From positions 434,001 through 498,000 of the forward strand of contig SEMN01000274.1 in assembly GCA_005408345.1 (NCBI GenBank): a stretch of DNA of 64,000 bases, given 5' to 3'. How positions within the stretch are numbered: the stretch's first letter is position 1; each line of letters opens with the position of its first letter. The stretch is from Macquaria australasica. Lineage: Eukaryota > Chordata > Actinopteri > Centrarchiformes > Percichthyidae. The notes under the pieces are model-generated. The model made no database searches and was not told the DNA's origin. It was given only the letters and a program-made list of their open reading frames with translations. Both the position numbers and the translations under genes were made by a program. This document shows positions 1 to 11,380 of the stretch, one piece after another.

Positions 1-179
1 GTGGCCCTGGGTTTCGCCTGACGGGTAAAAAGTCCTAATTGTCAGCGTGATCTCATGGGATAACATATAAATAGCATGCCACTATTAAAGACATTTTGTG
101 TGTCATATCTACGTGTTTTAAGCTTTTCGCGTGTCATTTAACGCCGTTATTTTATGAGTTTTGGATGTGAAGGAAAGGA

Positions 180-280
180 TGAAGTCAGGTGACCTTCCTC
201 GTCATGGTAACAATAATAAATGCGTGGTCAACATTGTGAAACAGTCACAGTTTTGACAGCAAAACTACTTGCTGTGAAAT
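180..280 (+). repeat. fragment of dispersed repeat, same family as 10350-10440
   Basis: The segment with TCATGGTAACAATAA, an ACATTGTGAA block and AAAACTACTTG is repeated with about 80% identity at 10350-10440 in the same orientation. It is one fragment of a repeat family that recurs in this window. Class unknown to me; probably a non-autonomous transposon. Confidence 0.6.
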
Positions 281-1284
281 GACACCCAAAAAGCAAAAAA
301 CATGAAATGACTTAAGACATTGGTGTGTTATTCATACGTCATTTGGTGAGACCAGACTGGATCTGCAGACAATACTGAGGGCTAAAAACATGCATCTACC
401 TCTTGTGTTTTTACACAAAGAGAAAACAATTATGAGTTGGACATGTGAAATTACAATCTTCTTCTGAAAAGACACTAGAATTTAGCATCAGTCAAAGATA
501 AAGCAGTAAATAACTATAGAACTATTTTTGCTCTTAGAAAAGATGCAAATACAACATTTATCTCTTAAGTATCATGTCCTTATTGATTAAACTAAATAGA
601 ATTTTAGTGTTAGTGCTTTTTTACATAGAATTTCTGTCTTTTCTGTTAGACTACAATTATTATATAAAGCTCAAATAAAACCAGTTTTATCAAAATATTT
701 TGCTATTTATTTATGAAGCTACACCATTGGATTGCACAATTAATCCCAAAACAGAGTGATTAGTAGTCAAAGAAGTTTCCTGGGATTCGGTGGAGAATCA
801 CAAACATTTACTGACAGCCACCCACATTATACAGCACCATACAGTTTATGCAGATATCATACACTATTCAGAGCTCACGTATCAGCCCACAACCTTTGTC
901 AGATCACAAAATTCCATATCCTATGAAATATGGGGACGTCTCTGAACTAGCTGCAGAAGAACAAGGGAGATTAGGGAGGAAAAGTGCATTAAGATGCTTC
1001 GGTTGTAAATATATACGAGGAGGGGGAGAGTGAGAGGGTGAAGGAGTGTAGGTTTTTAAGTTGCTGTCACTGGGCTGTCACTGTGTCTGTCAGAACAGAT
1101 CCATCACGGCTATGACACGTCAGGCTTCACATTTGCATGGAGTGCAGCAGGAGCCGCTCCTTATTATGCATTCTGTCTCACACTAACCATCCTCTCTCTA
1201 CCAGATGAACTAACTAGCATCCGAGAGGCATATTTTATAGAACGGCATGAGCTGGGGATGATGGAGAGCTGTTATTGGCTTCTG

Positions 1285-1990
1285 ACAGTGTGTGTGTGCG
1301 TGTGTGTGTGTGTAGCACTGGGTGCCGCCATCTTCCCAGGTGTACAGGGATCAGCCATCTTGTCAGGTGAGCTGCTGCTAACTAACTATATGTTACTTTG
1401 ACTTTCTCTCTGCAGGCTCACTCCACACACACACAGCAACAGAGGTGAGGGGGCGATGAGGACACAGTCGTGTGTGTGTGTGTGTGTTGCACAGTATGGC
1501 GGTGCAGATGCAGTCAGTCCCTCAGTGAGGAAGCATCCGCTGGGACAGACACAGCTGTGGCATGGCATCGGGTTGCTAACGAGCCTTATCACACAGGCGC
1601 TAGACTAGACACACACACACACATGCACGTACGTACATATACGCACAAATACACACTCAGACAGTCCCAAAACTGAGGTAAGGGGTGATATACTGGTGTG
1701 TTTAACTCTCCATCATACACCCCCTGATAAACACACATATGTACACACACAAAAACACACGGGCACATGTATAGCCTGAAAAACACATACATTATCTACA
1801 CACACACACTCAAGCACATGCAAACAAGCACACACACATATACATACACTCAAGCCTGGATGATACACTCTCCTTATATCACATGTTCTCTGTAGAAACA
1901 TTCGTACATATAGACACACAGGCCTCACACACACTTTCACGTACAAACTCATACTGATGCATACACCCCCACACATACAGCTAATGATGT
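1285..1990. repeat. CA/TG-rich cryptic simple-sequence zone
   Basis: A TG run at about 1288-1314, shorter CA and TG runs at 1420-1490, then interrupted CACACA sequence through 1600-1990 on the plus strand. All frames across it give Cys/Val or Thr/His strings. It is simple sequence, not coding. Confidence 0.75.
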
Positions 1991-2279
1991 GATATGTTAC
2001 CATACTGATCTTAACTGTATGACATATTTGCCACCTACGAGTGCTGTAAATATGAAAACCTCGTAACTCCACTTCTGGTTTCATGTTTGATTGTAAAAAT
2101 GATTCAATAAATAAAAATCTGTTCACATTCTAACTAAAAGGTATTAATAGATAATTCCTGTTTATTACAATGTTGTTCTCATTTTTGTAGTTTATGGCCA
2201 TCATCTCTATCTGTAGTAATTGTACTAAGCTAACGAGGCATCATCTCTGTAAGTCAGATGGGGCAAGAAATATGAGCAG

Positions 2280-2840
2280 TCAGGCAATCAGACAGGTTGT
2301 AAACAAGCCTTGAGGTTAGTCTAACTTAACTGGAGGAGAAAACGAAGGTGAACTTAAAATTATAACCCAAACTTTCTGTTGTAAACATGCGTCACAGTTT
2401 ACAGACAGACTTCCTAGTTCAACTTTGACAACAACCCATACAGTTTTGCCGTGCAATTAACAATTATTTCCTACATTTCAGGTTGGCTCACTTTCAGTTT
2501 TACCTCCAAATAAAGTGGTTTGATAATCTGACTAAAATGTTGGTTTGTTTAAAACCTCTCTGATCGTCTGAGTGCTTGTGTGTCTTGCCCTGTCATTGAA
2601 GCGATGTTGTGTTGCCAGATTACGGCAATTACTTTGCTGAGGAGAATGTTATTATAATTGCAAAAACTGAGACTGTCCTCCCCAAAAATACGGCCGTACA
2701 GGTTATCTGTGCAGCAGCTTATTACGACCCATATTTGCATTTATTTAGGTACGCCTATATACTGTATGTCGTTTTGGGAGTCATTGACAAACGACCTATT
2801 CTGATCTTAGGTTGGAGGACCCAAAAAGTAGACCCAATTA
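2280..2840 (+). repeat. dispersed repeat, copy 2
   Basis: From about 2370 to 2690 this matches 51800-51890 plus 52520-52750 in the same orientation (shared blocks CATCACAGTTTACAGAC-like, CACTTTCAGTTTTACCTCC, AAATAAAGTGGTTT, GGCAATTACTTTG). Its right part (2670-2800) matches the reverse complement of 10290-10700 (GAGACTGTCCTCC, CAGCTTATTACGACCC, GTCATTGACAAACGACC). Relative to the 10-kb copy it lacks about 190 bp internally. Probably a non-autonomous mobile element, but I could not define its true termini. Confidence 0.7.
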
Positions 2841-3525
2841 GTAATCAACCAGATTTTGTCTGTCCATTCTTCATACATGTTTGCACTTAATTTACCTAAT
2901 ACTGTAATTCTGATTCTCCATACTGTAGTTTTATTATTTCTATTTATTCTATATGACACCTATTACATGTATGTCTGTCCTCAGTTGCACTTCTTGGGGT
3001 TTCTCCCTTTTTTTCCTGTGATTTTGGACTATATCACTAAAACTGACTTGGGTTGTGGGTCAGATTTAAACCAAACCTTTTATGTCTTTTAAAGAGTTCA
3101 TATGCAGGAGATACAAGTTTTTTACCTGACAGCAGTGCACATGTGACTGTGTATGCAAATAACAGAGACACACAAAAAAAAACCCATCTATGTTCTTATT
3201 TGTTTTTATTTTACGGTCACCAGATGAGCAGATACATCATTTTAGAAAAGAAATTGATATTTGCAAAAAAATTATAATACAATTTTCTCAATATAGATTA
3301 TGTACAGAATGAAATGTAGTCAAACTGAAACAGCATTCTGCCTCTTTGTCACCAAGAAGACAAAGCAATGAGGGGTCTGAACGGTCCTCCATAGACCCAT
3401 CTCCCTTACCAATAAATATAAACTGTATATATTATGTATGCTGCACTCATCCAGGCATGGACAATACCAGGGCAACTTAGTTCTCAGCAATATTCCCTTA
3501 ATCAGTTCTTGTACATCACTTTGCT

Positions 3526-3549
3526 ACACACACACACACACACACACAC
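3526..3549. repeat. CA microsatellite
   Basis: About 12 units of AC on the plus strand in the foxo6 downstream flank. Confidence 0.9.
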
Positions 3550-5694
3550 TCACTCGCACACCCACGAGAAGCTTGACACACAAGTGTACACAGGCCAGGG
3601 AACAAATTACAGTTGGGTTACAACAATGGGCCATCTTAACTCATGAAAAGGAAAGAAGAAAACAAAAGAAATGTGTATGGAAATACCCGTCATTGTCCTT
3701 GATCAGGAGGGAGAAGTGGCTTTCTGGTCAAAGCTCGCCGGAGCTGACTGAGTAGCACTTGACATTTGGCCTGATTCAAACAGCCAATTCTACAGAAAGC
3801 TACCGAGCTGGAAAATCTCTCCCAGTCTCACAGATCCTGCCTCCTCCTTTAACTCCCTCCCTCCCATTCAGTCTCTCGCTGTATCTGTCTACCTTTCTTC
3901 TCTCTCTTGTTCCTATTATCTCTATCTTGAGTGGGACATGTGCCAGGACAAGGGTTGGCGATGCCCCCTTTGCCCGTTTTCCCTCTGGGAATGAAGAAAA
4001 TAAAATGCACACGAAAGCTCCCATCCAAGCTGTATTGAAACAGGACAGACAACTGCACAATCACAGAACGAGCACAAGAAAAGACAACAGCAAAGTAAAG
4101 CTATGGCCGGGGAAGGGCAGGGAATGCTTGTAAAGGGGATGCTAGAAGGACTTGAAGGACACTATAAGCACAACGCTTGCCAGCCGCTTTACCTTGTCGC
4201 TGGGCATTACCTCTCAAAAATCGCCCTCCTTGTTCTTGGGGGTAGGAAGAATTATGACTTTGTGCCGATGAGCGAATACACACACTTGCATAAATCATCC
4301 ATCTTGTTTGGCGGTTAATTACTCTTGTTTACCCTCCGAGTAACCTCAGGATGGGGCGGCGTGATAGTAGGGAGCCTGGGAAGAAGAGATAGCACCAAAT
4401 AGTAATCTGCTGACGCTGTTCATCAGTGTGCAATTCGCAGGAGTAAAAGCACATAGTGGGCTTGAACCTGGGTGTTAGTGAATTAGACAAGGTTGCCTGG
4501 GCTCTGACGACGGCAGCTCCATCAACATCCTGGCCTGACCACAGCTGCACGCTAAGCTGTTGTGGGGTCAGCCGGTGAAGGAGCCACGCTGAGGCAGCCC
4601 AGCACAGGCCAATCAGAGAGCTCCTCAGGATGTACAGCAGGCTCTGATCGTTGCTTATTTCATTATGGGGAAAGCTACATAAATCCACAAAATGGAGAGG
4701 AAGAGGCACAGAGGGAATATTTGCATTTCTCCTCTCCTATCATCTCCTCTCGATGCCCCCCTCCCCAACACCACCCCTTTCAATCCCTCCCCCATTTAGT
4801 GCAGAGTGACTTTAATCATCACTTTCGCCAAAACACATTAAGCCGGTGTGTCCGGAGTTGAGGAGGGAGAGGAGGGTTGAAAAAACACAGAGTGGCGCAT
4901 TAGATTTGCAATAGTGATGCATCACTCTGGCATTACTTTGGAGATTAAAGAAGGGACGTTGCATTTCAATGGAGTGGTGCTGATGGTTGACTGATGGATA
5001 ACTGTCCTCCTGCACTGAACCCACAACAGGAAACACCACTGTCCACCAGGGAGGGAAGTCACACTGACCCTGGAGTTCCCTTCCCTTCTATCCCTCTAAA
5101 ACCCTCCTTTTTTCTTCATCCTTAAACCTCAAAGCCTCCCCTGCTTTTTAACCCCCAATCTGAGAGCACCTCTACATAGAAAGATATTTATGCAGCTGTT
5201 TGATCATGTTCTTAAGTCATAAACAACACTTCCTTTGTAGGAGGAGATAATACTGTAAAGTGGATTGCATACATTAAACTTAAGCCAACACACAACGTGA
5301 CTTTGCCTGGTCTTTGTGTTACTGCATCTGTATGGAAAGGATGGATGTAAAGTGCTTGAGAGCTTAGGACAGGCAGGATGAGATTGGGAGGAGACCATAA
5401 AAACACTAAACAAAACGAAAACTGAAGGGCATGAACAAGGGGGGCTTTAGGACTGGGCTCATTGGGGGCAGGTTCAATCTGGAGACAGAAGGCTTTATAA
5501 TCAGGGTGTGTGGGTGGGGTAGGATGTGGGGGTGTAGGGAGTCCCCAGGAAACAAAATGACAATACGTATTTTGTTCTACAGTCTCAGAGGAACAGAATC
5601 ACAGTCAGTCAGTCCAAGGGTGCAGCCCACCAGCAGCCTGGCCCAGTGGGAGAGCTTTCCAGTCATGTGTCTATCCAAACCCTTGGGGCTGGGT

Positions 5695-7428
5695 TTACCC
5701 TGGCACCCAGCTCTGGTTGCTGTGTGCTGGTGGAGGGCAAGCAAATGCCCCCAAGCTCATGCCCATCCCCATGCCCACGCCTTGGGACAGAGAGCCATCA
5801 AAGTTGAAGTCCATACTGTCTGTGTCCATAAAGTCACTGAGCAGGATGGAGTCTACATCACAGTCCAGGCTATTAGGGACGTTCTCCATCTCCAGGTTGG
5901 CAGCCATTCTACTGTGAGAATTGTGCTGTTGCCCCTGGTAACCAGCATTCCCCGGCTGGTGGTTGTTGTGGTAGTAGCCATGCCAGGAGTCGGTCATACC
6001 CTGATGATGAGCTCCGGGATAAGGCTGGTGACGGGGGTGAGGTGCGGACGCCAGGCGACAGGGGTCCTGGGGAACATCCATGACGCTGGCAGGGTTGGGC
6101 GGCAGGGACGGCGATGTCGGGAGGTGTGGGCGGGGCCCATAGTGATTAGAGGTCTTGAGGCTGTAGGGCTGCAGGATGTCAGTGCTAACCCGTGGGGAGA
6201 GGGCCTGGGGTTGTGGCCCACTGTGCATAGGGTTATGAGGGTTATGAGGGTGGGGGTTGTGGTTGTGCATGTGACTCTGGCTGGAGCGAGGGTTGTGATC
6301 ATGGCTGGTGTTTACTTTGTTACTGTGACCATGCTCGTGACTCTGACCATAGTCGTGGGCTGGATGAGGCTTGTGGCTGTGGCTGTAGTCGAGGCTGGAT
6401 TGGTGTTTGTGACCCTGATTGTGGTTCTGATGGTGGGATGTGTTCTGGTCATGAACTGAGCCATGGCCATTGTGTAGGCTGGGAGTGTGAGCATGCTCTT
6501 GGCTGTGATTGTGGTTATGATTGTGGCTGCGATTCTGATTGTGGCTGTGCTGGCTGTGAACGCCATTGGTTCCCTGTGTCATTAGTGTGTGTGTTTCCCT
6601 TCCCTGGCCCAGCACTGTGTCTTTGTTGCAGTACGGAGGACCTCCAGTAAGCAGACTCTGCAGGGCGTTGTTCTCTGAGTAGCCCCTCATTGGGCGCTGG
6701 AAGCTGACTGGCTTGTTCTCCTGGATGGTCTCCATGGGAGTGTGGTGCCGGAGCATGCCCATGGAAGGCTGTGCGTATATGGGCCCACAGTAGGAGCCCT
6801 CCGCCTTGGGCCCAGGTACATAGGGATAACTGTTGCATTTAATTTGCGGTGGCTGAGGGTAGCCGCTCTCATCTAGACTGATAGCCCCAGTCAGGTCAGT
6901 CAGCTGGGGCAGCTCCACGGTGGGGCAGTGGCCCCCAGTGCCCAGGGCTGGGGAGCGGGTACTGGTGGGGCTGGGGTATAGTCGAGGGGAGGCTGAACAG
7001 GACAGTCCACCCTCCTCCGGTTCGTCAGCCTCCGCCTCAGCCAATATTGGGGACAGGCAGCCACTCAGCGTGGAGGCAGAGGAGGAGGTGCGGGAATGGA
7101 GGTCTGTCCAGGTGTCGTACTCCTCACCCCCCATGCCCACACCTCCTTTGCCTGCTGGACTGCCATGCTCTGGGGAGCCTTGCATTGTGGGTCCGGCCCC
7201 CTGACCTTGTCCCCGTCCAAGGCCTATGGCCCCTGCTCTCTTACGGCTAATGCGACCCTTGGTCTTCAAGTAGCGGGTGCCATTGTCTACAGAGGCAGCA
7301 CGTCGTCTAGGTCCCTTCCCCATCTTCCCTCCTTCTGGGTTCAGCATCCACCACGAACTCTTCCCCGTCCCTTCATTTTGCACCCGGATGAAGCGGCTGT
7401 GCAGGGACAGATTGTGTCTGATTGAATT
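5695..7428 (-). CDS. foxo6: foxo6, coding exon 2: forkhead C-terminal half to stop
   Basis: FOXO factors bind DNA and activate stress, metabolic and survival genes; insulin/AKT phosphorylation controls their activity. The exon begins after a TTCCAG acceptor at 7429-7430 with NSIRHNLSLHSRFIRVQNEG (recognition helix and following strand) and WWMLNPEGGK, completing the domain opened in exon 1. It encodes 577 residues (165-741). Next come the AKT-type site RRRAAS (Ser ~210) with basic residues to ~229, a HSRTSSSASTLSG cluster (~275-287), LQSLL (LxxLL, 420-424), a His-rich tract (455-566), the acidic transactivation segment around DCDVDSILLSDFMDTDSMDF (684-708), a Gly-Met run and a C-terminal NQSWVPG before TAA. 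SWVPG fits FOXO3 or FOXO6; the exon 1 N-terminus favours FOXO6. It is longer than the mammalian protein (~500-560 residues), largely because of the His-rich insert. Which teleost paralogue (a or b) cannot be told here. Confidence 0.93.
   Translation of the reverse strand, partial: NSIRHNLSLHSRFIRVQNEGTGKSSWWMLNPEGGKMGKGPRRRAASVDNGTRYLKTKGRISRKRAGAIGLGRGQGQGAGPTMQGSPEHGSPAGKGGVGMGGEEYDTWTDLHSRTSSSASTLSGCLSPILAEAEADEPEEGGLSCSASPRLYPSPTSTRSPALGTGGHCPTVELPQLTDLTGAISLDESGYPQPPQIKCNSYPYVPGPKAEGSYCGPIYAQPSMGMLRHHTPMETIQENKPVSFQRPMRGYSENNALQSLLTGGPPYCNKDTVLGQGRETHTLMTQGTNGVHSQHSHNQNRSHNHNHNHSQEHAHTPSLHNGHGSVHDQNTSHHQNHNQGHKHQSSLDYSHSHKPHPAHDYGQSHEHGHSNKVNTSHDHNPRSSQSHMHNHNPHPHNPHNPMHSGPQPQALSPRVSTDILQPYSLKTSNHYGPRPHLPTSPSLPPNPASVMDVPQDPCRLASAPHPRHQPYPGAHHQGMTDSWHGYYHNNHQPGNAGYQGQQHNSHSRMAANLEMENVPNSLDCDVDSILLSDFMDTDSMDFNFDGSLSQGVGMGMGMSLGAFACPPPAHSNQSWVPG
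6223..6558 (-). repeat. foxo6: coding His/Asn/Ser-rich low-complexity tract in foxo6
   Basis: Residues ~455-566 contain 33 histidines in 112 positions, mostly spaced as H-N-H, H-S-H or H-x-x-H (for example SHNHNHNHSQEH and HMHNHNPHPHNPHNP). At DNA level it is a run of CAT/CAC and AAT/AAC codons, seen on the plus strand as G/T-rich sequence. It lies between the LxxLL motif and the C-terminal transactivation segment, a linker that is poorly conserved among FOXO proteins. The frame stays open, so this is an in-frame coding expansion. Confidence 0.95.
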
Positions 7429-9765
7429 CTGGAACGAGAGAGAAACATGGGAAGGAGATGGTTGGAGAGAGGGAGAAGGAGGCAGAAAAGGGAGGGAGAA
7501 GAGAAAAGATAAACATTAACACCCAAGGGAACATTTAGGGTTAAATAATCATTTCTTGAGAACATTTCAAATTATGGCCAAACTATCAAGGCTCCACGAC
7601 GAGTGAGAAAAAAGATGGATAAAGAAAGAGAGGGAGATGGAGGGGAGAGCAAAGAGGGCAGGGAGAGTGAAGGACCAATCGATACCTCCCCTGACCAGCC
7701 TCTCCTCTCTACACGCGCTCACTGAGTCATAATATGGACATGGGTGCAGCCTCCACATCAAACCATCACCAAGGTTACAGAAATGAATCACGCGAGGCAA
7801 CCCAATCACAGACAGTCCATATCGATTGCAGGGCCTCCAAATATGAGAGCCTGAGACCCAGCCAGAGACAGGGAGGGAGGGAGAGAGGGAGGGAAGGAGA
7901 GGGTGGGAGGGTGAGGCGTGATTTGGCAGGAGAAGATCTGGAAGAGCACCAGAATGAAAAAAGAAACACACATACACAGGCCGGGAATAAGATCGAGGGG
8001 AAGTAAACGGGGGGGGAGGGAGGAGGATAGGGACATGCTCATTTAACCTCTTTTAAAATCGTGGCACAATTAACATGACCGTAGGCAAAGACGTCTTCCT
8101 GCGAGTAGCTTTGTAGGAGCACCAATGTGGCGGTTGTGGGTGGGTGCGGAGTGCAGGGGGGTGTATAGGATAAGCCTCTCCAGACCCCACTTTAAGTGTT
8201 TGAGTGACGGCTGTATAGTTAATCCAGGGCTCCGCAGCAGCATTTGAAGCCGGTGCCAACCTGGAGTGAGTTGATGAGATCTAAGCCTGCCTAAAGGAGA
8301 GCTTAGCAGGGATACACATCATCTCAGCTGGCCAAGTTAGTCTAAGTACAGCATGTTCATCCAAATCTTTCCTTCTTGTGTCATTATTCACACTCTCTCC
8401 AGCTTTCCTCTCTTTGCTTTTCCGCCTTCTCTTTCTTTCCTCTTTTGCCTTTAGCTCTTTTCTGAGCTTTTGGGAGAAACAACCCCCCCCCTCTATCCTC
8501 TACCCCATGTGCGCAATCACACACTTTTCTTTTTCCTCTCTGGAGATATCTATCTATTTCTGCCTTGTTTATTACCTGCACATAGCTCACAATCTCTGTC
8601 TCCTGATATCTTGAGCCATTCTCTATCTTCATTCACTCCCCGCCTCCTGTCCAATTTTCCTGCTCTCAGCCCCATTCATCTCCCTCTCTGTGCCCCAGTC
8701 TCTTGATCACGACATTGCTCATTCTCTCCCCCTCTCCACATCCATCCTCTCATCACCTTACACAACTTCCACCCCACCCCCCACCCCCCTCTTTCCCCTC
8801 TTTCATTCATTCATTCACACCGAAAGGCGAGCAAATATCGGAAACAAACAGCAGGAGATGCAAATCTGAGCTCAATGTGGGGCCAGCTTACATTTCACCC
8901 TTCAACGCAATCCATACAGTCAGCATACGTCCCCCCATACTCTGGCAGCACACAGAGCCGCATGGGCGCAAACTGGACAGCCAGCTAAAAGAGGTGACGG
9001 CTCTTTGTTGCTGCAGCATATTTTGAAAAGCACAGCATCCAGAACAGCAGGTAATATGTTTCTCGCAAAATGTTTACAAGGGGAATTCAGCTTTAAGTGG
9101 GTTTCAAATCAGTCTTGTATCCTACCTACTACTATTCTCATTCATGTAGAAAAGCTCCCTCAACACACACCCACCCCTAACAGGTAATTTCATCCCATCC
9201 TCCACTCAAATCATTCTGCTTTGACTAGACTCTCTTCACAGACATGAAAATTGGATTGGAGAGATGTATTTATGTTTTTTTTTTCTGTTGTTCAGAGGGG
9301 TCCTCTCCAAAACACCAGGTCGGTAAAATTGCACAAGCTCAACGTTCGGCAACGAAATGGGCCGACTGCACTTCCCAGCCGCGGCGCGCTACGGAACGCA
9401 GGCTTTATCAAAGCCAGATTGAATGATGACGCTGTGCGAAAGAGGCCGCCGGTGGAGGCGACCTGCGTCAGGTGATCTGAGAGAGGAGCCCTGACAGGTT
9501 CCTCCACAACATGACGGCTCCGGCTGGGCGTAGCCATGGCAACAGAGTAAACCAAAAGAGGGAGAAATGAAGAGAGGGGAGGTGATGGTGGGGAGGAGAG
9601 GGGGTGAGAGAGGAGGGGAGGCGGCTGATGCTGTTTGATGCTGCAGGCAACTCCAAACAGCCTTTTATCTGAGTCTGTCAGATTCCTGCTTCCAATCCAC
9701 CAGGGAGGCTCAATCACCAGTAGTCCCAACGTCTCACTACCTGTACCAAGCTGTGATTAGCAGTG

Positions 9766-9767
<2 letters not shown>

Positions 9768-9797
<30 letters not shown>
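9768..9797. repeat. TG microsatellite
   Basis: About 14 units of GT/TG on the plus strand, with one C interruption near the left edge, inside the foxo6 intron. Confidence 0.9.
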
Positions 9798-10259
9798 TTG
9801 TATGTGTGTGAGCGGAGAGAGAGCTTCTGTACAACTACCAGCGGAACAATTATACCACAGTAGACCGCTGTTACTTCACCTGCTGATATATTGTAAACTA
9901 CTATAATGTGGCAGCTCTCTGCATTGTCTTCTGTATATATTAAGATTAAAGTGACATTCTTTTAAGGAGTTTATTAGGTACACCCAGCTAAAATGAATGC
10001 AGTCTAATACAACAGCCCTCTCTCACCTCACTCTACTACTAACATCTGGCAGGCAAATATAGATTATTAAAGTTTTGGAGTGACACTGCACTGACTGTAT
10101 TTTAGAAAAGAATAGAACATTTGATTATGGACAAATAAGGTTACTTGCCATGATCAACGTCTTGTGATCTTAAGACAGTCACCTACTTGTAACCAAAATA
10201 TTCCCTATTGCTATTTAGTCTTGTTTTATTTATGGTATTATGTGTATTTTGATATGTCT

Positions 10260-11380
10260 ATTGGCTTCATTCCAACAAGTCCTCCAACACAAACAACAGA
10301 ATAGGTCGTTTGCCAATGACTCTCAAAACGACATATATAGGTGTACTGAACCTTCGTAGTCATGGTAACAATAACAAACACGTGGTTAACATTGTGAAGC
10401 GGTTGCAGTATGGTTAGGTTTAAGCACCAAAACTACTTGGTTAGGTTTAGGAAAAGATCATGTATTGGGTTAAAATAAGTACGTTAGTTACGTAAGTTAA
10501 GTTAGGGTTGGGTGACTTATGACTTACGTAACTTAATTTAGGTACATAAGATAATTACTACGGCCACTAGAGGTTTCCAGCTAACAATAAACATAAATAT
10601 GGGTTGTAATAAGCTGCTTGCACAGACGACCTATACGGCTGTATTTTTGTGGAGGACAGTCTCCTTCATTTGTATGCTGAGCTGAATGTTGTCCAAACCA
10701 ACTCTTTGGCTAATTTTTCTGTAAAAAGGAGACTGTCCTCCCAAGAAGATTCACAGCATCAGTCGTTTTAGTAAATACCCTAAAACTACACTTTACATTC
10801 AAGTGACAAAGGGCGACCATAGGAATTATGGTGGTGGTTGGATGGGTCAACAAATCACCTGACATTGATACAGGAAACAACAGTTCGCTTCCTGTTTCCT
10901 ACAGTCAGTCAACGTTGTAACCCTAACCCTAACCCTTTTTTTTTTTTTTAACCATAACCACAGTGGTTTTTGATTTTACAACCAAGGCCCTCCAACCTTA
11001 ATGAAGTAGTCATTTTAACCCAAACCTCTTTCCCTAACTATAATCAAGTTGTTTTTGTGCCTAAACCTAACCAGACCTCAACCATAGTGATCAGAAAACG
11101 GTTTTATGTAACTGTGATTTGCAACAGTTTTGGAATTCACATACAGTTGATGTCATCCTGTCAAGCGTGCGGCAGATCAGAAAACACTTGTTTTTTAATT
11201 GTTCTGGAGGAACACGAGTGTTACAAATTCCCATCTCATTTGGAAACAGTCAATGATGGTATCCTCTATAATGTTCCACTTATAACATCATCACAATACC
11301 ATCCTAAGGACAACACCACAACAAGATGCCAACACAAAAAATCAAGCAACCTCCTGATCATAACTTTAATGTTTTAGAGT
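10260..11380. repeat. composite dispersed repeat region with short telomere-like run
   Basis: 10290-10340 and 10570-10700 match the reverse complement of the repeat copy at 2670-2800; 10350-10440 matches 180-280. Blocks such as GGTTAGGTTTAGGAAAAGAT and its complement near 11020-11070 are characteristic of a repeat common in percomorph genomes. A short AACCCTAACCCTAACCC run (10919-10935) followed by poly-T lies inside and is probably part of the repeat, not a telomere relic. A 135-codon frame here (10970-11377) has no protein resemblance and falls within the repeat. Confidence 0.6.

Larger units (their letters stand above)
1..5694. other. foxo6 3' UTR and downstream flank, no other gene seen
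   Basis: This stretch lies downstream of the foxo6 stop codon on the minus strand, so its right-hand part must contain the 3' UTR. I could not fix the polyadenylation site: minus-strand AATAAA/ATTAAA hexamers occur (for example near 4811-4816 and 3205-3210), but none is decisive. The rest holds dispersed repeat copies (180-280 and 2280-2840), a CA/TG-rich cryptic simple-sequence zone at 1285-1990, a CA microsatellite at 3526-3549 and pyrimidine-rich stretches near 3840-3920 and 4730-4800. Open frames here are short and dominated by simple sequence. None resembles a protein I know. Confidence 0.6.

Noticed and set aside
1470..2126. Cys/Val- or Thr/His-rich frames of 60-137 codons
   Set aside because: They are translations of TG/CA simple sequence and shift frame without consequence.
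5431..6459. A 342-codon open frame on the plus strand opposite foxo6 exon 2
   Set aside because: It lies antisense to the verified foxo6 coding exon. Its Val/Met/Gly-rich product is the mirror of the His/Asn codons and resembles no protein.
6515..6838. Overlapping minus-strand frames of about 100 codons inside foxo6 exon 2
   Set aside because: They are out of frame with the forkhead protein and are shadows of the coding exon.
10919..10935. Telomere-like CCCTAA run as evidence of chromosome fusion
   Set aside because: Only about three units, next to poly-T and within a GGTTAGGGTT-type dispersed repeat.
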